From Photobacterium aquae (GTDB lineage Bacteria; Pseudomonadota; Gammaproteobacteria; Enterobacterales; Vibrionaceae), in contig NZ_LDOT01000015.1 of the NCBI RefSeq assembly GCF_001029445.1, positions 1 to 64,000 of the forward strand: a stretch of 64,000 nucleotides of DNA, read 5' to 3'. The notes below the pieces were generated by a model, which was given only the letters and a program-made list of their open reading frames with translations, was not told the DNA's origin and made no database searches. A program made the position numbers and the translations under genes. The first letter of the stretch is position 1; each line of letters starts with the position of its first letter. Shown here in pieces: positions 52,744-61,974 of this stretch.

Positions 52744-54011
52744 TTGGCACCCTCCTTGGTTTTTTCGATCGCCTCGATGACAATAGCCATTCCCGTATCA
52801 AGATCACTATCCTCAATGGTCAGCGGGGGGATAAGCTTGATTACGCGTCCACCGGTTCCACAGGCTCCGAGTAACAAACCGAGGTTGAAGCAGTGTGCGA
52901 CCACCTGCTTGGCCTGTTCGCCGTCGGCCAGATCGATGCCTATCATCATTCCTTTGCCTCGTACCTGTATTTTCGGGTCATTAGCCAGTTGGGTTAGATG
53001 TTTTATCATTCGTGCCCCTTTGCGTTGTACATCTTGGAGAAAGCCAGGGTCTTCGAAGTACCTAAGGGCTTCTGTTCCGGCAACGAAAGAGAGGTTTTGG
53101 CCGCGGAATGTGCCTGTGTGTTCGCCGGGGGACCAGTGATCATCCCATTCAGGTTTGACCAAGTTCATGGCAAGCGGCGTACCTAGCCCGCCGAGCCCTT
53201 TGGCAAGGCAGACGATGTCTGGATCAATTCCGTATTCGTCAAAACTGAAAAATGTTCCCGTACGGCCCATACCCGCCTGAATATCATCGATAATCAGCAG
53301 TGCCCCTAGCTCTTTGGCCAGTTGTTGAAGCGCCAATAGCCATTCTTTATCGGCGACATTAACCCCGCCTTCGGCTTGAACGACTTCAACCATGAAAGCT
53401 GCAGGCTTTTCCAAGCCGGATGACGAATCATGGTACTGGGCCCTGAGTCGATCCAGTTGAGCTTTACCGCAGCCGAGTTGACAACCAAGGCATGGCGATT
53501 CGCAGCCAAAAGGCTGGTGGATAACATGATTTAGGGGAACACCCGCCGCACCGCGGAAGTAGCTATTGGCGGTGGCAGCCAGTGAGCCCAGTGTCATGCC
53601 GTGAAAGGCATGGTGGAAGGCGACAATGGTTTGCCGCTGGGTAACACGGCGAGCAAGTTTCATGGCGGCTTCAACGGCGTTAGTGCCGGTCGGCCCGACA
53701 AATTGCATTTTGTGGGACATGTTTCGTGGCGAAAGTACTACCTCGACAAATTTTTCCATAAACAGGCGTTTGGCACTGGTACTCATATCTAGGCTGTGGA
53801 GAACACCGTTGTTCTGGATATATTCAATCACTGCCTGTGTCATCTTTTTATTGTTGTGGCCAAAATTCAAAACGCCGGCCCCGGCGAAAAAATCGATATA
53901 CTCGCGGCCGTTCTCGTCGGTTTGGCGGGCGTTGTAGGCTGTGGTAAATACAGTCGGGTAAATCCGGCAATAGCCACGTAGGTTTGATTCGCGTTGTTCA
54001 AATATACTCAT
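52740..54011 (-). CDS. Class III aminotransferase, diaminobutyrate transaminase (DoeD/EctB)-like
   Basis: 423 residues from the ATG complement at 54009-54011, preceded by GGAGCGGAGA. PLP enzyme: FVGPTGTNAVEAAMKLARR, HHAFHGMTLGSLAATA, IDDIQAGMGRTG (PLP Asp) and CLAKGLGGLGTPLA (PLP Lys). The FVGPTGTNAVEAA motif and overall pattern are those of EctB-type L-2,4-diaminobutyrate:2-oxoglutarate transaminases. In catabolic direction it yields aspartate semialdehyde for the dehydrogenase. An ESPCLGCQLGCGK insertion with three Cys near residue 190 is notable. First gene of the operon; the promoter should be in 54012-54200. Confidence 0.85.
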   Translation of the reverse strand: MSIFEQRESNLRGYCRIYPTVFTTAYNARQTDENGREYIDFFAGAGVLNFGHNNKKMTQAVIEYIQNNGVLHSLDMSTSAKRLFMEKFVEVVLSPRNMSHKMQFVGPTGTNAVEAAMKLARRVTQRQTIVAFHHAFHGMTLGSLAATANSYFRGAAGVPLNHVIHQPFGCESPCLGCQLGCGKAQLDRLRAQYHDSSSGLEKPAAFMVEVVQAEGGVNVADKEWLLALQQLAKELGALLIIDDIQAGMGRTGTFFSFDEYGIDPDIVCLAKGLGGLGTPLAMNLVKPEWDDHWSPGEHTGTFRGQNLSFVAGTEALRYFEDPGFLQDVQRKGARMIKHLTQLANDPKIQVRGKGMMIGIDLADGEQAKQVVAHCFNLGLLLGACGTGGRVIKLIPPLTIEDSDLDTGMAIVIEAIEKTKEGAK

Positions 54012-54639
54012 TCTCCGCTCCTTATCTGTCGCGCAGGTATATATCTGGCAAGATGGCTCATTCACTGTCTCTGTCGGGGGAGACCTTAATGACAAGACGT
54101 GTCTACTAGTTGGTGAGCAGCTACGGCTCAGTTGGCATTTGGGTGCGGAGACATAAAGGTAGGATTGCAAAGGCTAACCAAGCCTGATTTGGGGCGGAAT
54201 ATAACGATGTGGGCTGTGAGTCTCATAGGCGATCCCTCGAATAGAAAGTAGGACTCAGTCACAGGCGTAATATTTATCTACTACATAGGAGTATCAGATG
54301 GATACTAGCTATTTAAAGCTGGCACAGAGTTGATATCTTTGCAAATAACCCATGAATATCACCGTTGCTGTATTTAAATATGATGGATGATGAGCATACG
54401 GCTTTTGCCTAATGATTATTTTAACTCTTTGACCTTAATGTTCTTGCTGCTGCGATGTGCAGAAAATAATGATTTTTTTACGGCTGTTATGCCAATGGTT
54501 GCTCATTTTCATTCCTTTCAGAATTATGGATGAGACATTTTTTTGATTGGTTGATATTTAAAAGAACGATATTTGTTTTATTTCAAATTCTTAAGTGGTA
54601 GTTTTCTTCTTCTTTCATCAAGCTTAATAGGCATTTGCT
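54012..54639 (+). other. 628-bp intergenic region
   Basis: Lies between divergent genes (transaminase at 54011 minus, Sel1 protein at 54640 plus). It must hold both promoters. AT-rich from about 54400. I see no gene, strong hairpin or repeat in it. Confidence 0.5.
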
Positions 54640-57138
54640 GTGCGGTATTTTTCGCTTTTTCCTTTGGTTGCGGCTTTGATTGGCAGCCCGGATCTTATTG
54701 CCGATCCTCTTACTGATTTCCAAAATGAATTACAACACCCTACGTTAAGTGCAGAAAAACGATTGGCGTTGGCTGAGTCGATTACTGAGCATACGGCGTG
54801 GAGTGCTGCAATGTTGGCCCAGTATTACTATACGGGCGAAGGGTTAAATGCCCCCGACAAAGATCGCGCATTGGCAATGTTTGAACTGAGCGCCCAGCTA
54901 GGGGATGCCTATTCGGCCTACAGTGCTTTCTTGGGCCATGTTCAGGGATGGGCCAGTCAGTCTGATCCGGCGAAGGCCTCACCGTATTTGTGGCAAGCTG
55001 CCAAAGCTGATATTAGGCAATCACGTCTTTATCTGGCCGATGGTTACCGAACGGGTAACTATGGATTGCCAGTGAGTGTACAGGCTGCTATGCAGTGGGC
55101 ATATTCGGCAGAAGTTCCGCCCGAAATGCATCTTGACATGTGTGTGCAAGAAGACCCGCTTTACCAGAGCCGGCATTGCGTAACGGACTGGATAGAGCCG
55201 GCTGCCGAGCAGGGTAACCCTGTTGCCAGTTACTTGATGGGAATGCAGGCGTTGCATGGTATCGGTATGTTCCAGCCTGATCCTAAGATGGCCGAAACGT
55301 GGTTTAGCAAGGCTGGCGATTATGGTCCCGCATTATTTGCCCGTGGTGATGCTCTTTATGCGGAGCAAGGCGGAAGCTTTTTTACCGATGACGATCGTAA
55401 AGAGATGGAAAGGCTATTGCTTGCTGCCGCGCAAGCTGGTGAACCGCAAGCGTTTACTGAGCTGGCATATGTTCAGATGGATAAAGGAGACACCGAGTCG
55501 GCCTTGGAGCTGCTGAATCAGGCTGATGTTATCGGTGCGTGTAATAGTGCATGTAAATATCAGTTATCCCTGTTGCTGGAAAAAAGTGATCCTCAAAAGG
55601 CTGCCCGCTATTTAGAGAATGCCGCAAATGAAGGTGATGCAAATGCCTTGCTAGAGAGTGCCCTTAAGCAAGACCCTAATTTGCCCGATACCCGTGCCAA
55701 AATTTACTACTCCGCTATATTCGGGAATGTAACGGCAATGCTTTGGTTGCAAGATAGAGCCGTTGAGGCAGGGGACAAGGAACGTGCACTTATTTGGCGG
55801 AGGGAAGCGGCTGCTTTTCAGGACCAATTGAGTCAGCATGTCTTGTCGAGGGGCGATGACCAGAGTGGGGAATATGAGTCTTTTCGGTACTGGGATACTC
55901 GTTACCTCAGTTTCTATCAGTTTGATGAAGAAATAAATATTTTGGCAGACAGTGGTCGACCAGAGGCGAGAAAAGAGATCATTGAATATATTCGTCATCG
56001 TGGCCAGAAGATGAAGAAGCGCTATATAGAATTGCTCTCCAAACAGGATGATCCTAATTATTATCTGGCGCATAACCGCCAGTTCGAAAAGATGTACCGA
56101 GTTCGCTCGCGCGCTATGTCTCTATCACCATGGTGGGTAGATAATGTATCACCGAATAGACCTCAAAAGGTGGCTTTTAGTCGTGATGAGAATTCAGTGC
56201 CTGAGCAGTTTGAAGATGGCCGGGTGCAGTTAGATGGAGCTTGGAACCCACCAGAGATGCTGCCGTTTAAGTTGTTAGCTAATAATCTGGCTGTGCAGCA
56301 AAGTCATTGCGGCTATTTGTTCAGCCGGGAGACGGGTGATAACTTGTTTATTCACTACTTGAAGGGGGGATGTCGACCGGATCCTGTGATTCAGGAACAC
56401 CTCCAAGTGGAAGGAGCACAAAAGCTCGTTCATAACGATGTGGCATCCGCAGCCTTGTTGTATGACGGTAGTGTTGTTACTTGGGGCGGGGCAATGGCGG
56501 GTGGCTCGCCGATTTTGGCGGCCTCTAACTTTGAAGATTCGGCCTACTCGAATTTGGACGATGAACTCAAAGTTTACCGTCGTTTACAAGGCAATATAAT
56601 TGATATCGCCCCGGTTCAGAGCCATTTTCTAGCGTTGGAAAATACAGGTAACATCTTGCTTTGGGGGCCGTTGGCCTATTATTTTGATCATGAAATAAAA
56701 GGTGATTACCAGTTATTGGCTGCCAGCCCTGACAGTGACCGTTTTTGTGCTTTGCGACGTAATGGCGATGTGCACTGCTGGAGTTTGGGGGAAGGCCCAG
56801 CATTGCGTATTGAAGCCAATAGTATGGTGAGCCTAGCAAAAGTCGAGGATACCTTTGATACTTTTGCGATGCTTGACGAGCAGGGGCAGCTTACGCTGAA
56901 GTCGATGGTTATGCAGCAGGATACTGACGATTTACTACCGACATTGGATAAAAAGCAGCGCTGGAAAAAATTGGATCAGGTAATTGTTTTTGGTCACTTG
57001 CGTACATTGTTGGTGGATACTAACGATAAGCCTTATTATTTTAAGCAGAATAACGGTAAGTTAGAGCTGAAACCATTAAATACGGCCTCTCGAAATATAT
57101 TGTTGGCGACATCACCAGAAACCGCTCGATTTATTTAG
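54640..57138 (+). CDS. Sel1-repeat protein with C-terminal RCC1-like repeats
   Basis: 832 residues from a GTG start. Signal peptide-like N-terminus RYFSLFPLVAALIGSPDLIA. Sel1/TPR-like repeats at about 50-345 (AMLAQYYYTGEGL, ALAMFELSAQLGDAYSA, PVASYLMGMQALHGIGMF, AARYLENAANEGDANALLES). After a middle region with LWLQDRAVEAGDKERALIWR, the C-terminal third has repeats of the type SAALLYDGSVVTWGG, HFLALENTGNILLWG and RFCALRRNGDVHCW. These resemble RCC1-type beta-propeller blades. Such proteins are scaffolds, probably periplasmic here. No partner is evident. A terminator follows. Confidence 0.75.
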   Translation: MRYFSLFPLVAALIGSPDLIADPLTDFQNELQHPTLSAEKRLALAESITEHTAWSAAMLAQYYYTGEGLNAPDKDRALAMFELSAQLGDAYSAYSAFLGHVQGWASQSDPAKASPYLWQAAKADIRQSRLYLADGYRTGNYGLPVSVQAAMQWAYSAEVPPEMHLDMCVQEDPLYQSRHCVTDWIEPAAEQGNPVASYLMGMQALHGIGMFQPDPKMAETWFSKAGDYGPALFARGDALYAEQGGSFFTDDDRKEMERLLLAAAQAGEPQAFTELAYVQMDKGDTESALELLNQADVIGACNSACKYQLSLLLEKSDPQKAARYLENAANEGDANALLESALKQDPNLPDTRAKIYYSAIFGNVTAMLWLQDRAVEAGDKERALIWRREAAAFQDQLSQHVLSRGDDQSGEYESFRYWDTRYLSFYQFDEEINILADSGRPEARKEIIEYIRHRGQKMKKRYIELLSKQDDPNYYLAHNRQFEKMYRVRSRAMSLSPWWVDNVSPNRPQKVAFSRDENSVPEQFEDGRVQLDGAWNPPEMLPFKLLANNLAVQQSHCGYLFSRETGDNLFIHYLKGGCRPDPVIQEHLQVEGAQKLVHNDVASAALLYDGSVVTWGGAMAGGSPILAASNFEDSAYSNLDDELKVYRRLQGNIIDIAPVQSHFLALENTGNILLWGPLAYYFDHEIKGDYQLLAASPDSDRFCALRRNGDVHCWSLGEGPALRIEANSMVSLAKVEDTFDTFAMLDEQGQLTLKSMVMQQDTDDLLPTLDKKQRWKKLDQVIVFGHLRTLLVDTNDKPYYFKQNNGKLELKPLNTASRNILLATSPETARFI

Positions 57139-57169
57139 TTACTCGATTTACTTAGTCAATGGCTATCCA

Positions 57170-57192
57170 ATCCCCCCATCATTTGGGGGGAT
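57170..57192 (+). terminator. Hairpin after the Sel1/RCC1 gene
   Basis: ATCCCCCC and GGGGGGAT pair around ATCATTT. It is GC-rich and 31 bases after the stop, followed by GTTGTATT. Confidence 0.7.
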
Positions 57193-57261
57193 GTTGTATT
57201 AGGGGGCGATTGCGGTCGCGTAACTCGACATATTGTGATGAGTGAGAGGGGCTTTGTTTTT

Positions 57262-57747
57262 TTATTTTTTATATTTATGCAATAACGCCAGTGGGATATG
57301 ACAGTAGTCGTTAGGATGTAGGGTGAGCCGATCTTGGTGTTCATCATCACTTTTCACATAATTGGAGAGTGGTTTCACTTCAACAGCAATGGCGGGCGAC
57401 GACACTGAATTTGCTTCTAAAGCGGCAATATAACATGCTGCTTGTTCAAGATGATGTGGATACTTGCTATATACGCCAGTACGGTACTTTTCACCGATAT
57501 CCTCGCCTTGTTGATTGATGCTGTATGGATCGATAATTTCAAAGAAGTAGCCCATCAATTCGGTTACTGAAACTTGTTTGGGATCGAATACAGTGCGTAC
57601 ACATTCGGCGTACCCATCGTACTTACCTTGGGTGGTATGGGCTGTCCCGTTGGCTCGTCCGGCTTCTGTTGCGATAACGCCTGGTAGGTGGCGCATATAT
57701 TCTTGAACGCCCCACAGGCAACCACCTGCAAAATAGATTTCTTCCAC
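57262..57747 (-). CDS. msrA: Peptide methionine sulfoxide reductase MsrA
   Basis: 161 residues, the short form of the family. Active-site motif GGCLWGVQEYM with the catalytic Cys (usually GCFWG); further YDGYAECVRTVFDP (E and D of the substrate pocket) and GEKYRTGVYS. It reduces S-methionine sulfoxide in proteins and in free form, using thioredoxin. A second Cys (QAACYIAALE) is a candidate resolving residue. It is a single gene on the minus strand, downstream of nothing obvious. Confidence 0.93.
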   Translation of the reverse strand: MEEIYFAGGCLWGVQEYMRHLPGVIATEAGRANGTAHTTQGKYDGYAECVRTVFDPKQVSVTELMGYFFEIIDPYSINQQGEDIGEKYRTGVYSKYPHHLEQAACYIAALEANSVSSPAIAVEVKPLSNYVKSDDEHQDRLTLHPNDYCHIPLALLHKYKK

Positions 57748-57857
57748 ACTTATTCTCCGGATAGCGATGCAAACATCGGGCTTGATGGCACTGAGGGGTG
57801 ACAGTAACGCTGAAAAAGAATGAAAGTCAAATTTGGGGTAGGGGAGTACGAAATGAA

Positions 57858-57880
57858 ACAGGCAGGACAGACCTGCCTGT
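57858..57880 (-). terminator. Terminator after the LRR lipoprotein gene
   Basis: ACAGGCAGG and CCTGCCTGT pair perfectly around a 5-base loop. On the minus strand it is followed by TTCATTTC, 17 bases after the stop codon of the LRR gene. Confidence 0.7.
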
Positions 57881-57897
57881 GGAAGGGCATGTCGGAG

Positions 57898-59412
57898 TTA
57901 CATCACCTTTTGGACCAAGATAGCTTCCTTAGCCACGACCTTATCCTGATAGATCACTTCGAACAGCCACTTGCCTTCAACTAACTCCCAATTTTCGGTG
58001 AATTGCCACATCGCCAAATTGTAGTCGTTGAGGTACATATTATCGCCCCAGCTACTGACGGTAAAAGGCTTGCCACCATTGGGTGGGGTGATAGTCGGGT
58101 GGGTCACACGAACCGTGATGGCGAACTGGCGAGGCAGTTGTTTTTTGCCATCAGCATTTTGGGGCAAGCGTACCGAGTACTGCATGCCGACATAGTCACC
58201 GATATCAGCCAGAACCAAGGCTGGGCCTACGACTTCAAACCGCCCGTTGTGTTGGGAGATAAAACCTGCCCCTAGTACTTCAATTTCAGGGTTTTCTGCG
58301 GGCGCGACAGCATGGTGTTGTGCCCACGGTGTATTGTCAGCAGACAGCGTATTGCGGTTGAAGTCGATAGGTAGCTTGATGGTTTCCAATGGGTTGTTGA
58401 ACAGCACAATGGATTCTGGATTGGTGAGTGAACTAAGATCCAGCTGGGTTAACTGGTTGTGATTCAGGCTGATTGTTTTCAGGTTATCGGCCGTGCCGAG
58501 GTTGACGCTGGACAGCTTGTTCTGGCCGGCATGGAGCTCAGTCAAGGCGCTGACGGTACTTGTATCAAGTGCGGTAAGGTTGTTCTTCTGCACATTGATA
58601 TAACGTAGGGATGCGCTTGTAGGTAACGTGATGCTGTCGAGGGTGTTGTTTGACGCTCGAAGATCCAACAGTTTTGGATTATGGCTAAGATCCAGTGCCT
58701 GCAATTCACCGGTTGTCACATTGAGTGAGCGCAAGTGTGGATTATGACTGAGATCCAGCTCTGTGAGGTGATGGCGGCTGATCCCAAGATCTTTTAACGC
58801 AGTATTGCCCGAAACATCCAATGCCGAAATTGGATTTTTGTAGGCATACATTGCGGTGAGTTGGTCTAGCCCTTTCAGGTTCACCGATGTGATTTTATTA
58901 TCGTCGATGTTAAGTCGTTTCAGGCGCAAATTGTTTGAAACGTCTATTTCGGTTAAATCATTATTGCCCACCATAAGCGCTTCAAGCAGAGGATTGTGGG
59001 AAACATCCACGCTGGTCAGCCTAGCATTAGACAAAAAGAGCTTTGTGAGCTGGTGGTTGTGCGATACATCAATGTCCGTGATCGGGTTATCAGACAGTAC
59101 CAGTTCTTGTAGGTTTTGGTTAGCCGAGGTATCGATAGATTTAATGCGGTTGTTGCTAAGACGCAGTATTTGCAAATTAGGCATCAGGCGAATTTCATCT
59201 ACCGAATGAATACCCCAGCTACTACAGTCAAGTTGGGTAATATCAGTCAGATCTTTGGCGTTACTGTGAGATATACACTGGGCAAAAGTAGGATCAGTGA
59301 ACTCGATATCGGAAATAAATGATGGGGAATGCGGAGTCTGGGCGCTGCTACAGCCTTGCAGTAGTGCTGGAATCAGGGCGACAAGGCTTGAGTTTAATAA
59401 TGGGCGTTTCAT
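57898..59412 (-). CDS. Leucine-rich-repeat lipoprotein
   Basis: 504 residues from the ATG complement at 59410-59412, giving a lipoprotein signal peptide KRPLLNSSLVALIPALLQGC with lipobox Cys21. Residues about 60-350 are about twelve to fourteen 21-residue LRRs, e.g. LRLSNNRIKSIDTSANQNLQ and LVLSDNPITDIDVSHNHQLT. The consensus L-x-L-S-N-N-x-I/L-T-x-I/L-D-V-S-x-N is of the bacterial type. The C-terminal 110 residues form a beta-rich domain (YSVRLPQNADGKKQ...). It is anchored in a membrane, and a binding or surface-interaction role is inferred. The longer frame upstream of this start is not used. Confidence 0.82.
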   Translation of the reverse strand: MKRPLLNSSLVALIPALLQGCSSAQTPHSPSFISDIEFTDPTFAQCISHSNAKDLTDITQLDCSSWGIHSVDEIRLMPNLQILRLSNNRIKSIDTSANQNLQELVLSDNPITDIDVSHNHQLTKLFLSNARLTSVDVSHNPLLEALMVGNNDLTEIDVSNNLRLKRLNIDDNKITSVNLKGLDQLTAMYAYKNPISALDVSGNTALKDLGISRHHLTELDLSHNPHLRSLNVTTGELQALDLSHNPKLLDLRASNNTLDSITLPTSASLRYINVQKNNLTALDTSTVSALTELHAGQNKLSSVNLGTADNLKTISLNHNQLTQLDLSSLTNPESIVLFNNPLETIKLPIDFNRNTLSADNTPWAQHHAVAPAENPEIEVLGAGFISQHNGRFEVVGPALVLADIGDYVGMQYSVRLPQNADGKKQLPRQFAITVRVTHPTITPPNGGKPFTVSSWGDNMYLNDYNLAMWQFTENWELVEGKWLFEVIYQDKVVAKEAILVQKVM

Positions 59413-59569
59413 TTTTAATTTTTGTTTTAGCAGGAGCAATTTTGGGCGCTGGCTCTCTGATAAGAAGCCAACATGCCCAATCATCTACGCAATGCTAAAT
59501 TTAACCTATTGTTTTTAGCAAATTGATAAGAGAGTTATTCGCTTCTTATCTCAATAAACAAGCGGGGTA

Positions 59570-60010
59570 TTATTCATTCACCGCTTTAGAATCATGCTTT
59601 TTGCTTGAGGCTTTTGAAGCCACTTTATCTTTAGGCGTTAATTCAACCACTGGTTTCTGTTCTGCTGGGTGAGTGCTACCGAAGAACTTACCACCGCGTT
59701 CAATGCTCAAATTGTCACTGTAAATAGTGCCAGATACGACCCCTTTCTCTAGGATTTCAATCGTATTGGCATAGCAAGTCCCTTCAACATTACCGTTGAC
59801 TACGATTTTGTCGGCATAGATTTCGCCTTTCACTTGACCCGTATTGCTGACTACCAGGTTTTTCTCAATACGAAGTTTGCCTTCAATAACGCCATCAACC
59901 TGAATATCGCAAGTTAGTTGGAGTTCGCCAGTGATATCGCATCCCTTTGCGATGACAGTTGTAGTTGCATGCTGACTCGCTGTTCCACCTTGTTTATTAA
60001 AGATGCCCAT
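59570..60010 (-). CDS. Bactofilin-type polymer-forming cytoskeletal protein
   Basis: 146 residues. A central DUF583 beta-helix is visible at about residues 18-115 (VIAKGCDITGELQLTCDIQV, DGVIEGKLRIEKNLVVSNTG, QVKGEIYADKIVVNGNVEG). It has the ~17-19-residue periodic G-x-I/V repeats of bactofilins. A Lys/Ala/Ser-rich tail ends the protein. Bactofilins form filaments that localise peptidoglycan enzymes. Its first 97 bases overlap the end of an M23 endopeptidase gene in another frame, which supports a joint role in cell-shape control. Confidence 0.92.
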   Translation of the reverse strand: MGIFNKQGGTASQHATTTVIAKGCDITGELQLTCDIQVDGVIEGKLRIEKNLVVSNTGQVKGEIYADKIVVNGNVEGTCYANTIEILEKGVVSGTIYSDNLSIERGGKFFGSTHPAEQKPVVELTPKDKVASKASSKKHDSKAVNE

Positions 60011-60864
60011 TTAATTTTCCTCTCTTTTTCGAAAATATGTTCAAAATTATCCACGCCCCAGTCAACAAAAGAGCTAGGGTTCAGCGCTCGGCCCACGAAG
60101 CGAATTTCATAATGTAAATGCGGCCCTGATGACAGTCCGGAATTGCCCGAATAACCAATTAGTTCGCCTTTGTTTACAAAGTCACCGCTGCGAACAGCGA
60201 ACTTTTGCAGATGGGAGTATGAGGATGTGAACCCGAAAGAGTGCTGAAGCCGCAAAAAGTTACCTGACCCTTTGTTGCTTGGTCGTACAGTTTCAACTAC
60301 GCCATCCGCAGGTGCATAAATCGGCGTTCCGATATTTACGGCAAAATCGAGTCCTCGGTGCATACGCTTTTCACGTGTAATTGGGTGTATGCGCACGCCG
60401 TACAATGATGAACGCCTTGCATCTTTGACCGGGGAGCCGTTTGGTAGACTATCGAGAATTGTTAACCTGACAGCTGAGTTTATTGCAGCAACATCAAGAC
60501 GTACTTCCAGTCGTGTATCTGCATCGGTGCTGACGCCAAGTAAAGATTCAAGTTCCCCCAAACGGTCGGAAACCGTACTTAAACGTAACTCTCGCTCATC
60601 CAAATCACTTTCTAGATCGGATTTAAGTAGTTTGAGTGCGTCAAGCTCTTCATTCATAGAAGAGGACTGTTTTTCCAGCTCTTCTTGTTTTACTTTGGCG
60701 AAATCGACCTCATTTACCAGGTACCACATGGTGCCGCCGGTCAGTAACGATGCGATAACGACGATAGAGCACGCCCAACGCAAACCGTTTTGCGATTTTC
60801 TTCCTAAGCTAAACTGTCTAGAACCGTTTATCGAGGATACCGAAATTGTGATACGTTCCTTCAT
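59914..60864 (-). CDS. M23-family peptidoglycan endopeptidase
   Basis: 316 residues from the ATG complement at 60862-60864; a GTG at 60897 could add 11. One membrane anchor at about 30-52 (WACSIVVIASLLTGGTMWYL), a coiled coil at about 58-110 rich in Glu and Leu, then a LytM/M23 domain with HRGLDFAVNIGTPIYAPADG (His and Asp zinc ligands) and SGPHLHYEIRF (HxH). It cuts cross-links in the cell wall from the periplasm. The 3' end overlaps the bactofilin gene by 97 bases. This gene pair is common in gammaproteobacteria and fits the LmdC-bactofilin partnership. Confidence 0.92.
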   Translation of the reverse strand: MKERITISVSSINGSRQFSLGRKSQNGLRWACSIVVIASLLTGGTMWYLVNEVDFAKVKQEELEKQSSSMNEELDALKLLKSDLESDLDERELRLSTVSDRLGELESLLGVSTDADTRLEVRLDVAAINSAVRLTILDSLPNGSPVKDARRSSLYGVRIHPITREKRMHRGLDFAVNIGTPIYAPADGVVETVRPSNKGSGNFLRLQHSFGFTSSYSHLQKFAVRSGDFVNKGELIGYSGNSGLSSGPHLHYEIRFVGRALNPSSFVDWGVDNFEHIFEKERKIKWASLINKVEQRVSMQLQLSSQRDAISLANSN

Positions 60865-61104
60865 GGCACTACATTTATAAGCAAGTTTCTTAAACACAAG
60901 GCGACCGTTTGCGTGTTTTCCTTAAGGCAGATCTCGAGTTGTTTTCTGCAATGTTGAAATATTGCTTATGCTGAAGCAGGCTGTAACAGCGTCATATTTT
61001 TGTCAGGGATGGATAAGTAGATCAAATATAGTCTAATGCTTTGACTTTAAATGGAATTGGTAAGAGAGTTATTAAGAATAATGGCTTTCAGCGAGATGTA
61101 GAGA

Positions 61105-61434
61105 ATGTTGGGGTTGCTTGGCGTTGTAGTTGTTAATGTGTTATTGGCATTGGCCTGTTTTCTTTGTGTTGGTCTCTGGGGCCTTGGTGTTCCTGGGGTA
61201 ATAAATTATCAATCGCTTTATTTTTGGTTGTGGTTGTCGGCCGGGATGATACTTGGCTGTTATTTTTTATTTTCTCTTTCTTTGTCTTGGTGTGGTATTT
61301 CTGCTTTGTTTGCAGCTAATGATGGACAATCATTGTCTGTATCCGAATTATATATTCGTACAGTGGTAGGTCTCGGTGTGTTTGTTGTACTTGAGGCGAT
61401 AGTTTATAAAATGATCAAGGTTTTCACATCATGA
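61105..61434 (+). CDS. Small membrane protein, three predicted helices
   Basis: 109 residues. Hydrophobic segments at about 2-25, 33-65 and 85-105, separated by a short polar loop (SALFAANDGQSLSVSEL). No signal for any known family. It lies divergent from the M23 gene and 43 bases before a lipoprotein gene, so both may be one operon. Confidence 0.6.
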   Translation: MLGLLGVVVVNVLLALACFLCVGLWGLGVPGVINYQSLYFWLWLSAGMILGCYFLFSLSLSWCGISALFAANDGQSLSVSELYIRTVVGLGVFVVLEAIVYKMIKVFTS

Positions 61435-61477
61435 TTTTACGGTGTTAGGGGCGGTGTTGAGTTCGATGAGGGCGATA

Positions 61478-61810
61478 ATGAAAAAAATAGCAATATTGTT
61501 TTTTAGTATCATCATGCTGGTTGGTTGCAGTAAACCACTGCCTAGTGATAAGTGGTCTTATATCGGGGAGTGGGTCAGTGATGATATGTATTTGTTGATC
61601 CTTCCTGATGGCTCTGTGTCTTACGAGCGAGTAAAAGAGGGGGCAAGCACGTCAATAAATGCGCCGTTGCAAGAATTTATCGGTGACGACTTTACGGTTG
61701 GTTTTGGCTTTTTGAATACCAAGTTTATTGTTTACTCTCCGCCTTATGAATCTGGTGGTGAGTGGTTCATGGTGGTTGACGGTGTCAAGTTAGTTAAGGT
61801 TGATGGCTAG
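61478..61810 (+). CDS. Small lipoprotein, unknown function
   Basis: 110 residues from the ATG at 61478, which gives MKKIAILFFSIIMLVGCSKP with lipobox Cys17. The frame from 61442 does not. The mature part is about 90 residues, beta-rich (WSYIGEWVSDDMYLLILPDG). It resembles small lipoproteins with a lipocalin-like or NTF2-like beta-sandwich in other gammaproteobacteria, but I do not assign a family. Confidence 0.7.
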   Translation: MKKIAILFFSIIMLVGCSKPLPSDKWSYIGEWVSDDMYLLILPDGSVSYERVKEGASTSINAPLQEFIGDDFTVGFGFLNTKFIVYSPPYESGGEWFMVVDGVKLVKVDG

Positions 61811-61974
61811 ATGGTGATTAACCACCGCGATATGGCACTGGCGGCGTGATTCTGTTCTGGATAGGCATTGACTGACGGGGATAGTGTGCGGGGATGCGAA
61901 ATTACTTTGGAATAACCCGCATAGTACGAATCAGTTTGGGGTATGATGGACAATTGCGTTTATTGTAGATAGCC

